Shown here: in pieces, positions 7,905-18,460 of the stretch
Layout of the letters: each line of letters starts with the position of its first letter
How positions within the stretch are numbered: position 1 is the stretch's first letter
DNA from: JBCBCP01 sp039817385
Lineage (GTDB): Bacteria; Pseudomonadota; Alphaproteobacteria; Rhodobacterales; Rhodobacteraceae
DNA length: 64,000 nucleotides
NCBI GenBank assembly: GCA_039817385.1
Contig: JBCBVY010000005.1
Location: forward strand, 62,001 to 126,000
Reading direction: 5' to 3'
The notes under the pieces: generated by a model
Told to the model about the DNA's origin: nothing
What the model saw: the letters and a program-made list of their open reading frames with translations, nothing else
Database searches by the model: none
Program-made: the position numbers and the translations under genes

Positions 7905-9170
7905 ATGTTCGGCGGTGGAAGATTCTCTGGCCTGCGTGTCCTGCGCGAGGGGCTGACAGGCAACAAGGGCTGGACGGCCCATTGGCGCGATCCCGAGCCG
8001 AAGGCGGAGTATGACATTATTATTATCGGCGGCGGCGGGCATGGTCTGGCCACCGCGCATTACCTCGCCTCCGTGCACGGGCTGACCAATGTCGCGGTGC
8101 TGGAGCGGGGGTATCTCGGTGGCGGCAATGTGGGGCGCAACACCACGATTGTCCGCGCCAACTACATGCTGCCCGGCAATTCGGAGTTCTACTCCCACTC
8201 GCTCAAGCTGTGGGAAGGGCTGGAGGAAGACCTCAACTACAACGTGATGCACTCGCAGCGGGGCATCATCAACCTGTTCCACTCGGACGGCCAGCGCGAC
8301 GCCTTTGCCCGCCGGGGCAACCAGATGCTGAGCCAGGGGGATGATGCGATCCTGCTCGACACCGCGGGCGTGCGGCGGCATCTGCCTTACCTTGACTTCG
8401 AGAACACCCGCTTCCCGATCTATGGCGGCCTTTATCACAAGCGCGGGGGCAGCGCGCGGCACGATGCCGTGGCCTGGGGTTTTGCGCGCAGCGCGTCGCA
8501 GCGCGGCATCGACCTGATCCAGCAATGCGAGGTGACGGGGATCGACATCTCGAACGGGCGCGTCACCGGGGTGCAGACCACTCGCGGCCCGATCCGCGCG
8601 AAGAAGGTCGGCATCTGCGCCGCGGGCCGCTCCAGCCAGGTGGCCGCGATGGCGGGCCTGACCCTGCCGATTGAATCCCACGTCCTGCAGGCCTTTGTCA
8701 CCGAGGGGCTGAAGCCCTGCATCGACCACGTCGTGACCTACGGCATGGGCCACTTCTATATCAGTCAGTCGGACAAGGGGGGGCTGGTCTTTGGCGGCGA
8801 TCTGGACATGTACGCCAGCTATGCCGCCCGCGGGAACCTGCCGCTGGTTGAGCATGTGACCGAGGCCGCGATGACCTTGATGCCGATGATCGGCAAGGCG
8901 CGGGTGCTGCGCAGCTGGGGCGGGATCATGGACATGACGCCGGATGGCTCCTTCATCATCGACAAGACGGATATCGATGGGCTCTTTATCAATTGCGGCT
9001 GGTGTTATGGCGGGTTCAAAGCGACGCCTGCCTCGGGCCACACCTTTGCGCATCTGCTGGCCACCGGAAACCCGCACGAGACAACCGTTAACCACCGCCT
9101 CGACCGGTTCCGCACCGGCTACGGGATCATGGATGAAGAGAGCACCGGCTCTCAGCATAACCTGCACTAG
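7905..9170 (+). CDS. soxB: Sarcosine oxidase, beta subunit
   Basis: 421 residues. The beta subunit of heterotetrameric sarcosine oxidase carries the catalytic FAD and the covalently bound FMN; it oxidises sarcosine to glycine, passing the methyl group to tetrahydrofolate in the alpha subunit. Visible: FAD-binding IIIIGGGGHGLATAHYLAS near residue 36, GGNVGRNTTIVRANY, and HKRGGSARHDAVAWG at about 178-192, the segment holding the histidine to which FMN is attached in this family. GGCSYGGFKATPASGH-like C-terminal motif is present as CGWCYGGFKATPASGH. An AGGGGAG ribosome site precedes the ATG. First gene of soxBDAG. Confidence 0.93.
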   Translation: MFGGGRFSGLRVLREGLTGNKGWTAHWRDPEPKAEYDIIIIGGGGHGLATAHYLASVHGLTNVAVLERGYLGGGNVGRNTTIVRANYMLPGNSEFYSHSLKLWEGLEEDLNYNVMHSQRGIINLFHSDGQRDAFARRGNQMLSQGDDAILLDTAGVRRHLPYLDFENTRFPIYGGLYHKRGGSARHDAVAWGFARSASQRGIDLIQQCEVTGIDISNGRVTGVQTTRGPIRAKKVGICAAGRSSQVAAMAGLTLPIESHVLQAFVTEGLKPCIDHVVTYGMGHFYISQSDKGGLVFGGDLDMYASYAARGNLPLVEHVTEAAMTLMPMIGKARVLRSWGGIMDMTPDGSFIIDKTDIDGLFINCGWCYGGFKATPASGHTFAHLLATGNPHETTVNHRLDRFRTGYGIMDEESTGSQHNLH

Positions 9171-9189
9171 GCGCTTGGGGGAACCGATG

Positions 9190-9228
9190 GGAGCCTCCGG
9201 CGGGGATTTTTGGGAACAGAGAAGGGGC
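9190..9228 (+). repeat. Interspersed intergenic element (copy 1)
   Basis: Between soxB and soxD lies GAGCCTCCGGCGGGGATTTT followed by TGGGAACAGAGAAGGGG. A near-identical copy is found on the minus strand at 43607-43649. The CCTCCGG(C/G)GGGG arm can pair weakly and is followed by a T run, so it may act as an attenuating terminator inside the sox operon. Confidence 0.5.
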
Positions 9229-9257
9229 GGGCGTGCCGCGCTTCTTGGAGACGTAAG

Positions 9258-9521
9258 ATGAGACTTGTCTGTCCGATTTGCGGCGCGCGCGACCGGCGTG
9301 AGTTCTACTACCAGGGTCATGCGTTGGCGCTGGACCGGCCCGGCCCGGATGCTTCGGCCGAGGCATGGGACAACTACGTGTACCAGCGCGAGAACAAACC
9401 GGGCGTCGTGCGTGAGCTGTGGCAGCACGAGGCGGGCTGCGGCGCGTGGATCGTCGTGGAGCGGGACGTGACCACGCATGAGGTGCTGGGCGCGGAACTG
9501 GCCGAGGAGGTCACCGCATGA
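9258..9521 (+). CDS. soxD: Sarcosine oxidase, delta subunit
   Basis: 87 residues starting MRLVCPICGARDRREF. The small delta subunit of heterotetrameric sarcosine oxidase binds zinc; the expected ligands are visible as CPIC at residues 5-8 and the later HEAGC. WDNYVYQRENKPGVVRELW is a typical family stretch. The frame is open upstream to 9210, but the ATG at 9258 is the family start. Four-base ATGA overlap with soxA indicates coupled translation and stoichiometric assembly. Confidence 0.93.
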   Translation: MRLVCPICGARDRREFYYQGHALALDRPGPDASAEAWDNYVYQRENKPGVVRELWQHEAGCGAWIVVERDVTTHEVLGAELAEEVTA

Positions 9522-12451
9522 GGATCGGCAACAAGGGGCTGGTGGACCGGGACACCTCGCTGCGCTTCACCTTTAATGAGATTGGCTATACCGGCCATGA
9601 CGGCGACACGCTGGCCTCCGCGCTACTGGCCAATGGGGTGCGGCTGGTGGGGCGGTCGTTCAAATACCACCGCCCGCGCGGCATCTGGTCGGCGGGCAGT
9701 GAGGAGCCGAACGCGCTGGTCACCACCCGCACTGGCGCGCGGTCGGAGCCAAACGTGCGCGCCACGGTGCAAGAGCTGCATGACGGCCTCGTCGCGCGCT
9801 GCCAGAACGCGTGGCCGTCGCTGGGCTTTGACGTGCTGAGCGTGAATGATCTGGCGGCGCCGTTCCTCGGGGCGGGCTTCTACTACAAGACTTTCATGTG
9901 GCCGCGCGCCTTCTGGGAGCGTGTGTACGAGCCGATCATCCGCCGTGCGGCTGGCCTTGGTGCGCTGAGCGGGGAGGACAACGTCGACAAATATGACCGC
10001 GGGTATCTCTTCTGCGATCTGCTGGTGATCGGCTCCGGCCCCGCGGGGCTGATGGCGGCGCGAGTGGCGGCGGAGGCGGGCGCGGATGTGATCCTCGCCG
10101 ATGAGGGGGCGCGCCTGGGCGGGCGTCTGAATGCGGAGATGGAGGCGATAGGCGGCGTGCCCGCGGCAGCGTGGGCCGCGCAGACCGTCAACCGCCTGTC
10201 AGAGATGGACAATGTGCGTCTCATGCCGCGCACAACCATTGCGGGGGCCTATGATGGCGGCACCTATGGCGCGCTGGAGAAGGTTTCGCACCACGCGCGT
10301 GTGCCGGAAAAAGGCGCGCCGCTGGAGACGTTCTGGCGCATCGCCGCGGGTCGGGCCGTGCTGGCCGCGGGCGCAATTGAGCGGCACGTGGCCTTTGCGA
10401 ACAATGACCGTCCGGGCGTGATGGCGGCCGGGGCTGTGCGCACGTATCTGAACACCTACGGCGTCAGCCCGGGCAAGACCGTTACCGTTTTTGCCAACAA
10501 TGACGACGCGCACCGCACCGCGCGCGACCTTGTCGATGCGGGCGTTCACGTGGCCGCGGTGCTCGACAGCCGCGCCGACGCGAAGGCGCTGGGCAATTAC
10601 CGCGTGATCCCCGGCGCGCTGGTCACCGGGACCGAGGGGCGCAAGGCGATTGAAGCGGTCAGCTTCCAGACGCCGTCGGGCCCGGACAAGCTGGTGACAG
10701 ATTGCCTTGCCGTGTCGGGTGGCTGGAACCCGACGGTGCACCTGACCTGCCACATGAACGGGCGGCCGACATGGGATGCGGGCATCAGCAGCTTCGTGCC
10801 CACGCCCGGATCGGTCCCCGGCTTGCACGTTGCGGGCAGCGCAAATGGGGTGATGGACACGGCGGGCTGTCTGGCCTCTGGCGCGCAGGCGGCGGTGGAT
10901 GCGCTAGCGGAGCTGAGCATTTCGGCCAAACTGCCGGACATGCCCGATGCGGACGATGCGCCCTACCGGATGGAGCCGCTTTGGGCCGTGCCGGGCAAGG
11001 GCCGCGCGTGGCTCGATTTCCAGAACGATGTGACCGTGAAGGACATCAAGCAATCGGCACAGGAGAATTTTACCTCCGTCGAGCATATGAAGCGCTACAC
11101 CACCCAAGGCATGGCAACCGATCAGGGCAAAAACTCCAACGTGGCCGCGCTTGCGCTTCTGGCCGATGCGACGGGGCGCGGCATTCCCGAGACCGGGACG
11201 ACCACCTTCCGGCCACCCTATAGCCCGATTGCCATTGCCGCGCTGGGCGCGGGGGCGCAGGGCAAAGGGTTCGCGCCCGAGCGCAAGACGACCTCCCACG
11301 CGGCGACGATTGAACGCGGCGCGCCGATGATTGAGGCGGGGCTGTGGTACCGGCCCAGCTATTTCCCGGCGCCGGGGGAAAAGACCTGGCGGCAGTCTTG
11401 CGACCGCGAGGTCGGCTACGTGCGCGAGGCGGTTGGGGTGTGCGATGTGTCGACGCTGGGCAAGATCGACATTCAGGGGCCGGATGCGGCCAAGCTGCTC
11501 GATCTGGCCTACACCAACATGTTCTCCACCCTCAAAGAGAACCGCGTGCGCTATGGCTTGATGCTGCGCGAGGATGGCTACGTCATGGACGACGGCACCA
11601 CCGCGCGGCTGGGGGAAAACCACTACGTGATGACGACGACGACCGCCGCGGCGGGGCAGGTCATGCGGCATCTGGAGTTCCTGACGCAGGGCCTGCACCC
11701 CGAGTGGGACGTGCGCATCATGTCCGTGACGGAGCAGTGGGCGCAGTTTGCGGTGGCGGGGCCGAAATCGCGCGAGCTGCTGAACGGTCTGCTGGACGCA
11801 CCCATCGACAATGACGCGTGGCCCTTCATGGCCTGCGGCGCGGTCAGTGTGCAGGGCACAAAAGGGCGGCTGTTCCGCATCTCTTTCTCGGGTGAGCATG
11901 CCTATGAGATCGCGGTGCCGGCGCGCTATGGCGACAGCCTGTTCCGGCTGCTTGTCGCCCGGGCCGAGGCGCTGGGCGGCGGGGCCTACGGGATGGAGGC
12001 GCTGAACGTGTTGCGGATCGAGAAAGGGTTCATCACCCATTCGGAAATCCACGGGCGCACCACGGCCTTTGACATCGGCATGGGCCGGATGGTGTCGGCC
12101 AAAAAGGACTGCATCGGCAAGTTCATGGCCGCGCGCGAGGGTCTGATGGACGAAGACCGCGAGCAGCTGGTTGGGCTGAAACCCGTTGGTGCGGTCAAGC
12201 AACTGACAGCGGGCGCGCATCTGTATGAAAACGCGGCGGAGCCGGTTGCCAAGAACAACCGCGGCTACATCACATCGGTCGGGTTCTCCCCGACGCTGGG
12301 GCATTTCATTGGCCTTGGCTTTGTGCAGGGCGGTCTGGCCCGCGAAGGCAATGTGATGCGGATGGTGGACGGGCTGCGCGGGGTCGAGACCACGGTCGAG
12401 ATTTGCCACCCCGTCATGTTCGATCCCGAAGGAGGACGCACCCGTGGCTGA
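9518..12451 (+). CDS. soxA: Sarcosine oxidase, alpha subunit
   Basis: 977 residues, normal for the family. The N-terminal domain contains a 2Fe-2S-ferredoxin-like fold (FKYHRPRGIWSAGSEEPNAL), then a dinucleotide-binding domain with LLVIGSGPAGLMAARVAAE near residue 168, where NAD is bound. The C-terminal 390 residues form a GcvT-like tetrahydrofolate-binding domain (YGMEALNVLRIEKGFITHSE), which accepts the methylene group and yields 5,10-methylene-THF. The start overlaps soxD (ATGA) and the end overlaps soxG by 8 bases. Confidence 0.93.
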   Translation: MRIGNKGLVDRDTSLRFTFNEIGYTGHDGDTLASALLANGVRLVGRSFKYHRPRGIWSAGSEEPNALVTTRTGARSEPNVRATVQELHDGLVARCQNAWPSLGFDVLSVNDLAAPFLGAGFYYKTFMWPRAFWERVYEPIIRRAAGLGALSGEDNVDKYDRGYLFCDLLVIGSGPAGLMAARVAAEAGADVILADEGARLGGRLNAEMEAIGGVPAAAWAAQTVNRLSEMDNVRLMPRTTIAGAYDGGTYGALEKVSHHARVPEKGAPLETFWRIAAGRAVLAAGAIERHVAFANNDRPGVMAAGAVRTYLNTYGVSPGKTVTVFANNDDAHRTARDLVDAGVHVAAVLDSRADAKALGNYRVIPGALVTGTEGRKAIEAVSFQTPSGPDKLVTDCLAVSGGWNPTVHLTCHMNGRPTWDAGISSFVPTPGSVPGLHVAGSANGVMDTAGCLASGAQAAVDALAELSISAKLPDMPDADDAPYRMEPLWAVPGKGRAWLDFQNDVTVKDIKQSAQENFTSVEHMKRYTTQGMATDQGKNSNVAALALLADATGRGIPETGTTTFRPPYSPIAIAALGAGAQGKGFAPERKTTSHAATIERGAPMIEAGLWYRPSYFPAPGEKTWRQSCDREVGYVREAVGVCDVSTLGKIDIQGPDAAKLLDLAYTNMFSTLKENRVRYGLMLREDGYVMDDGTTARLGENHYVMTTTTAAAGQVMRHLEFLTQGLHPEWDVRIMSVTEQWAQFAVAGPKSRELLNGLLDAPIDNDAWPFMACGAVSVQGTKGRLFRISFSGEHAYEIAVPARYGDSLFRLLVARAEALGGGAYGMEALNVLRIEKGFITHSEIHGRTTAFDIGMGRMVSAKKDCIGKFMAAREGLMDEDREQLVGLKPVGAVKQLTAGAHLYENAAEPVAKNNRGYITSVGFSPTLGHFIGLGFVQGGLAREGNVMRMVDGLRGVETTVEICHPVMFDPEGGRTRG

Positions 12452-12977
12452 ATTGATTGCGCGTACCCCCTGCGAGGGGTTGCTGCCTCGCCCGATTGGC
12501 GATGCGGTGCTGGAAGAGGTGGACCTGGGCGTTCTGACCTCCGTCGCCCCTTACAAGGGCGCGTCCGATCCGCTGAAAAACACGCATGGCATGGCCTTTC
12601 CGGCGCCGAACCGCGCGACGGGCAAGGCGGGTGCGCGGGCGATCTGGTTTGGGCGGGGTATGGCGCTGCTGGCGGGCCCTGCGCCTGATCCCGCGATGGC
12701 GGCCCATGCGGCGCTCACGGACCAGTCCGATGCGTGGGCCTGCGTGACCCTGTCTGGGGCGGCGGCCGAAGACGTGCTGGCGCGGCTGGTGCCCATCGAC
12801 GCACGCGCGGCTACGTTCAAGCGGGGGCATACGGCGCGCACGCAGCTTCAGCATATCAATGTCTCGCTCACCCGGATCGGGGCGGACAGTTTTCTGATCC
12901 TCGGGTTTCGCGCGATGGCCGGAACGCTGGTTCACGACCTTGTTGAGGCTATGGAGAGTGTCGCCGCGCGCGGCTAA
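12444..12977 (+). CDS. soxG: Sarcosine oxidase, gamma subunit
   Basis: 177 residues read from a GTG at 12444, eight bases inside the end of soxA, with GGAGG eight bases upstream, so the GTG is well supported. Sequence includes KGASDPLKNTHGMAFPAPNRA near the N-terminus and SQCHV-equivalent region KRGHTARTQLQHINVSLTRI near residue 130, typical of the GcvT-like fold gamma subunit that packs at the tetrameric interface. It closes soxBDAG. No folD or purU formate-generating genes follow, unlike in some relatives. Confidence 0.88.
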   Translation: MAELIARTPCEGLLPRPIGDAVLEEVDLGVLTSVAPYKGASDPLKNTHGMAFPAPNRATGKAGARAIWFGRGMALLAGPAPDPAMAAHAALTDQSDAWACVTLSGAAAEDVLARLVPIDARAATFKRGHTARTQLQHINVSLTRIGADSFLILGFRAMAGTLVHDLVEAMESVAARG

Positions 12978-13012
12978 AAGGGTCACCAACGCGATTCACG
13001 AAGGTGTTCCAG

Positions 13013-13312
13013 ATGTTCCGTCCGATCCTTGCCGTTTCCCTTGCCTGGGCCGCCGCGCCTGCGCTGGCCGATGACAAAGCGCAAAGCTGCGAATACCAGG
13101 CGCAGGTTGTCGCGGCGATCCAAGCCGCACGGCTGGAGCGTGTGGCCGAGCGCAAGGTCGAGGAACACATCCTCGCCTCCGAGCCCGCATGGCCCGAACG
13201 GTACAACAACGCGATCCCGCTGATCACGCCGTGGGTCTACGAACAGAAGCGGTCGATCATTCGCGACGAAGATCTGGGTGCGGCCTGGAACGAGCTTTGC
13301 TTGGCGCAGTGA
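13013..13312 (+). CDS. Small exported protein of unknown function
   Basis: 99 residues. The ATG at 13013, preceded by GAAGG, gives a clean Sec signal peptide MFRPILAVSLAWAAAPALA; an in-frame GTG at 13004 would only add three residues. The mature part has two cysteines (SCEYQ and NELCLAQ at the C-terminus) that could form a disulfide, and is helical and charged (AARLERVAERKVEEHILAS). I do not recognise the family. It lies between soxG and dnaG, 31 bases before the primase start, and may be cotranscribed with dnaG. Confidence 0.65.
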   Translation: MFRPILAVSLAWAAAPALADDKAQSCEYQAQVVAAIQAARLERVAERKVEEHILASEPAWPERYNNAIPLITPWVYEQKRSIIRDEDLGAAWNELCLAQ

Positions 13313-13343
13313 CTCGGGGCGCGGGCGGCCCTATATTCACCGC

Positions 13344-15275
13344 ATGAGCCTGCCCCCCGGTTTCCTTGACGAATTGCGCACCCGCCTGAGCCTGAGCCAG
13401 GTCGTGGGCCGCAAAGTCATGTGGGACCAGCGCAAGTCCAACCAGGGCAAGGGCGACATGTGGGCGCCGTGCCCGTTCCACCACGAAAAGACGGCCAGCT
13501 TCCACGTCGACGACCGCAAGGGCTATTACTACTGCTTTGGCTGTCACGCGAAGGGGGATGCGATCACCTTCGTGCGCGAGACGGAGAATGTCAGCTTCAT
13601 GGAAGCGGTCGAAATCCTCGCCGATGAGGCGGGCCTCAAGATGCCGGCACGCGACCCCAAAGCGAAGGAAAAGGCGGATCGCCGGACGCAGCTGGCCGAG
13701 GTGATGGAGCTGGCCGTGCAGCATTTTCGCTTGCAGTTGCGCACGGGCGCAGCGGCGGCGGCGCGAGAGTACCTGGAGCATAAGCGGGGCCTCGGGCCAG
13801 AGGCGCAGGCACGGTGGGAGATCGGCTTTGCCCCCGATGCGTGGCAGGGGCTTTGGGACGCGCTGAAGGCGAAGGGCGTTGCGGATGACCTGATCCTGGG
13901 CGCGGGGCTGGCGAAACCGAGCCAGAAGGGCGGCAGACCCTATGACACGTTCCGGGGCCGCATCATGTTTCCCATCCGCGACGCGCGCGGGCGCTGCATT
14001 GCCTTTGGGGGCCGCGCGATGGACCCCGGCGACAACGCGAAATACCTCAACTCGCCCGAGACGGAGCTGTTCGACAAATCCCGCACGCTTTACAACCACG
14101 GCCCCGCGCGCACCGCAGCGGGGAAGGGCCAGCCGCTGATTGTGGCGGAAGGCTACATGGACGTAATTGCGCTAGGCGAGCATGGGTTTGGCGCGGCGGT
14201 GGCGCCTTTGGGCACCGCGGTGACAGAGCATCAGCTCGCGATGCTCTGGCGGATCGCGGATGAGCCGATCATCGCGCTGGACGGCGACACGGCGGGCCTG
14301 CGCGCCGCGCACCGGGTGATCGATATCGCCTTGCCGCTGCTGGAGGCGGGCAAATCCCTGCGCTTTGCCTTGATGCCGGACGGGCAGGACCCGGATGATA
14401 TTTTGAAGGCGAGCGGTGCGCCCGCCCTGCAAAAGCTGCTGGATGCGGCGCAGCCGATGGTGCGCCTTCTGTGGCAGCGCGAGACCGAAGGCCGCGTGTT
14501 TGACAGCCCGGAGCGCAAGGCGGCGCTGGACCGGGCGCTGCGCGAGAAAACGGCGCTGATCAAGGATCCGTCCATCCGGCACCACTACGATCAGGAAATC
14601 AAAGACCTGCGCTGGAAGCTCTTCCGCCCCGCACCCGCGCAGCGGGGGGGCAAGCCGCGCTGGAGCGCGCCGCCGCAGGCGCTGCCCGGCACCAAAGCCT
14701 CCGCACTGGCAAGCCAGGACCCGGAACATTTGCGAGAGGCGGTGATCCTCGCGGCGCTGGTGACAACGCCGGAAATCGCAGCGGAGGTTGAACCCGCGCT
14801 CGACCGCATGCGCTGCGCCGCGCCGCTGCACGCGGACCTGCGCGCGTTGCTTCTGCGGCACTATCCTGCGGGGCCGGAGGCGTTGCGCAAAAAGATTGTC
14901 AGCGCACTGGGCCCCGACGCCCTTGATAATCTGATGGCGGCGCGCCATGTCGCCATCGTTCCCTGCATCCGCAACCCGGGCAATCCTGACCTTGTTCGCC
15001 AGACCGTCACCGAAGAGCTGGCAAAGCTGGAAGCGGCCCGTGGGCTGGATGCAGAGATCGCAGATGCGGCGGAAGATATGCAAAGCGCGCCGGACGAAGG
15101 GGTGACCTATCGGCTCAAATCGGCCGCTGAGGCCGCCGCCGAGGCGACGCGCAGTAAACAGGAAGACGACGCCGAGATTGAGCTTGGCGCAAACGGCGCG
15201 CCCATGCGCCGGGACGAGCGGGCCGCGTTTGATTCGCTGCTGGAAACGATCCGGTTCACCAAACCGGGCCGCTAA
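13344..15275 (+). CDS. dnaG: DNA primase
   Basis: 643 residues; synthesises RNA primers at the replication fork. CHC2 zinc finger: CPFHHEKTASFHVDD to CFGCHAKGD at about residues 43-73. The TOPRIM core has LIVAEGYMDVIAL near residue 266 and IIALDGDTAG near 311. The C-terminal part is the DnaB-interacting helical region, rich in alanine and charged residues. The start at MSLPPGFLDELRTRLSLSQVVG is the family start; the open frame upstream is not used. It precedes rpoD as in the macromolecular-synthesis operon, though rpsU is not adjacent. Confidence 0.96.
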   Translation: MSLPPGFLDELRTRLSLSQVVGRKVMWDQRKSNQGKGDMWAPCPFHHEKTASFHVDDRKGYYYCFGCHAKGDAITFVRETENVSFMEAVEILADEAGLKMPARDPKAKEKADRRTQLAEVMELAVQHFRLQLRTGAAAAAREYLEHKRGLGPEAQARWEIGFAPDAWQGLWDALKAKGVADDLILGAGLAKPSQKGGRPYDTFRGRIMFPIRDARGRCIAFGGRAMDPGDNAKYLNSPETELFDKSRTLYNHGPARTAAGKGQPLIVAEGYMDVIALGEHGFGAAVAPLGTAVTEHQLAMLWRIADEPIIALDGDTAGLRAAHRVIDIALPLLEAGKSLRFALMPDGQDPDDILKASGAPALQKLLDAAQPMVRLLWQRETEGRVFDSPERKAALDRALREKTALIKDPSIRHHYDQEIKDLRWKLFRPAPAQRGGKPRWSAPPQALPGTKASALASQDPEHLREAVILAALVTTPEIAAEVEPALDRMRCAAPLHADLRALLLRHYPAGPEALRKKIVSALGPDALDNLMAARHVAIVPCIRNPGNPDLVRQTVTEELAKLEAARGLDAEIADAAEDMQSAPDEGVTYRLKSAAEAAAEATRSKQEDDAEIELGANGAPMRRDERAAFDSLLETIRFTKPGR

Positions 15276-15413
15276 GCCACGCAGGGCGGCAAAACCGCGC
15301 AAAACAAAGGCTTTCGGGTGGCCGAATCACCCGAACTGTGGATGATTCCTTCATCGCCGAATCACTGGGACGATTGGCGGGTTGGGAACGCGTAACGGGA
15401 CAAGGAGCGCCGC

Positions 15414-17396
<1,983 letters not shown>

Positions 17397-17406
17397 GTCT
17401 GAAACT

Positions 17407-17432
17407 GCACCCCGATAGCTTCATCGGGGTGC
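17407..17432 (+). terminator. Strong stem-loop after rpoD
   Basis: GCACCCCGAT and ATCGGGGTGC make a perfect 10-bp stem with a 6-base loop, 10 bases past the rpoD stop and 8 bases before the convergent stop at 17441. No T tract follows on either strand, but position and strength suit a bidirectional terminator or 3'-end stabilising hairpin. Confidence 0.65.
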
Positions 17433-17440
17433 GAGCAGAC

Positions 17441-18046
17441 TTAACCCGCCAAAGTTAGCTCATCAGGTTCTTTGTCGCGCACGCCAGTGTCTGGTCTCGT
17501 TCGGATCATAATCAAACGCCAAACGACAGTGTCATTTTTCTTCAAGCCGCGGATCTGCTCATTGCCGTCCGCGTCAACAGTCGTAAACGGGTCGCTGAAC
17601 GGAACAATGCGGCGCGGTCCAGACTTGCGGTTTACGTCGACGCCGTCTGCATCGTATACATAATACTGCCACGCCATGACCCCGGTTTTGTTACGATCCA
17701 CAGCGATCAAAGGCTTGTCAGGGTCATTGTCCTTAAAGCGGACGGCTTCATCAGCGTTGCTGTAAGTGCCCGCAGGGTAGACCCGTGGACGCTGAACGCC
17801 CGTTGTCTTATCCTTTTGGCGTGACTGTGCCGTTGCCTCGCTGTGCTCAATGGTTATGGAATCTACAAAGCGCCGGCCCAAGATCGTCTCTGTGTCAAAA
17901 TCTAGGCTAGGTGTCTGGCTGCTTGTGGTTTTTTTCACCTCCTTCATAAGGTCTTCGACTGTGCTGCCTTCGGGAAGGTGCACAGTTTTGCTGAAATAGA
18001 AGCCAGCAATGTCGAGCGTGACGGGGACTGTATCTTTGGATGCCAT
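17441..18046 (-). CDS. Unrecognised 201-residue protein in a lower-GC patch
   Basis: 201 residues, no signal peptide or transmembrane segment. The N-terminus reads VPVTLDIAGFYFSKTVHLPE then GSTVEDLMKEVKK; later parts are beta-rich and polar (GVMAWQYYVYDADGVDVN, RRIVPFSDPFTTVDADGN). The ending, NDTVVWRLIMIRTRPD, is charged. I do not recognise a family; the N-terminal GSTVEDLM phrase is vaguely ubiquitin-like but that is only an impression. Base composition is visibly lower in GC than rpoD beside it, which suggests transfer. Its leader contains a perfect 27-bp tandem duplication ending 14 bases before the start codon, a likely control site. A convergent hairpin separates it from rpoD. Confidence 0.7.
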   Translation of the reverse strand: MASKDTVPVTLDIAGFYFSKTVHLPEGSTVEDLMKEVKKTTSSQTPSLDFDTETILGRRFVDSITIEHSEATAQSRQKDKTTGVQRPRVYPAGTYSNADEAVRFKDNDPDKPLIAVDRNKTGVMAWQYYVYDADGVDVNRKSGPRRIVPFSDPFTTVDADGNEQIRGLKKNDTVVWRLIMIRTRPDTGVRDKEPDELTLAG

Positions 18047-18059
18047 TTGGAATACCCTT

Positions 18060-18113
18060 AAAATGTGCTGGAATGACGTGAATCACAAAATGTGCTGGAA
18101 TGACGTGAATCAC
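18060..18113. repeat. Perfect 27-bp tandem duplication with GTGAnTCAC cores
   Basis: Bases 18060-18086 and 18087-18113 are identical, head to tail. Each unit ends in the 9-bp interrupted palindrome GTGAATCAC (GTGA-A-TCAC) and also contains TGCTGGAATGACG. The two cores are exactly 27 bp apart and the array ends 14 bases upstream (minus strand) of the start codon at 18046. Two repeated palindromic cores in a leader fit a two-site operator. Confidence 0.65.
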
Positions 18114-18278
18114 ATCAAGTGTCCACTTATGTTGACGACGTTATGTAATATCTTTAAGACATTTCCCGCATAGATAGTGGTCTCGAGGGTGATGTTCTGT
18201 GTGTCGTTGGGTTGACAGCCGCACTGCACACCAGCGGCGATGCGTTGATGATTAAAGTGCGAGCGAAAGCCGCGCAGC

Positions 18279-18292
18279 TTCCTCGACCAGTA
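18279..18292 (+). repeat. Direct repeat, right copy, resembling the rpoD 3' end
   Basis: Exact copy of TTCCTCGACCAGTA from the rpoD terminus. Read in the rpoD frame the surrounding codons give RKPRSFLDQ-stop against RKLRSFLDQ-stop in rpoD, with several synonymous differences, so the resemblance goes beyond the 14 identical bases. The same bases also form part of a transposase-like reading on the other strand, which is a competing explanation. Confidence 0.5.
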
Positions 18293-18460
18293 ACGTAAAA
18301 ACTCGGCCTGCTGGGACCTGACCAGCGGGCCGACGCACGCCTTTGTGCTCCTGACCCTGCGGCGCTTCAACCTTTCATAGAAAATTTGCTTTTCCTAGAA
18401 AGCGTCTTTTCGAACGTGCGAATGCGCGGTAACTTACGCTGGATATTAAGGGTGATTCCA

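Larger units (their letters stand above)
18047..18460. other. AT-richer intergenic stretch with decayed mobile-element-like sequence
   Basis: This 414-bp gap holds the 27-bp tandem repeat (18060-18113), the right copy of the rpoD-end repeat (18279-18292), and a minus-strand open frame of 86 codons (18110-18370). That frame includes WSRKLRGFRSHFNHQR, similar in spacing to the end of integrase-core transposases (KL-x2-F-x3-(F/Y)N-x2-R). No intact gene, terminal inverted repeat or tRNA is visible. The rest appears to be remnant or regulatory sequence in front of the gene at 18461. Confidence 0.45.

Noticed and set aside
7741..7956. Open frames upstream of soxB
   Set aside because: Arg/Cys-rich out-of-frame readings with no ribosome site; the segment is better explained as terminator plus soxB leader.
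7539..9479. A 646-codon minus-strand frame opposite soxB
   Set aside because: High-GC shadow of soxB; composition is Arg/His/Pro-rich with no motifs. The same holds for the long shadows opposite soxA, dnaG, ubiA and gshA.
18060..18113. CRISPR-like repeat
   Set aside because: Only two directly adjoining units with no spacers and no cas genes.
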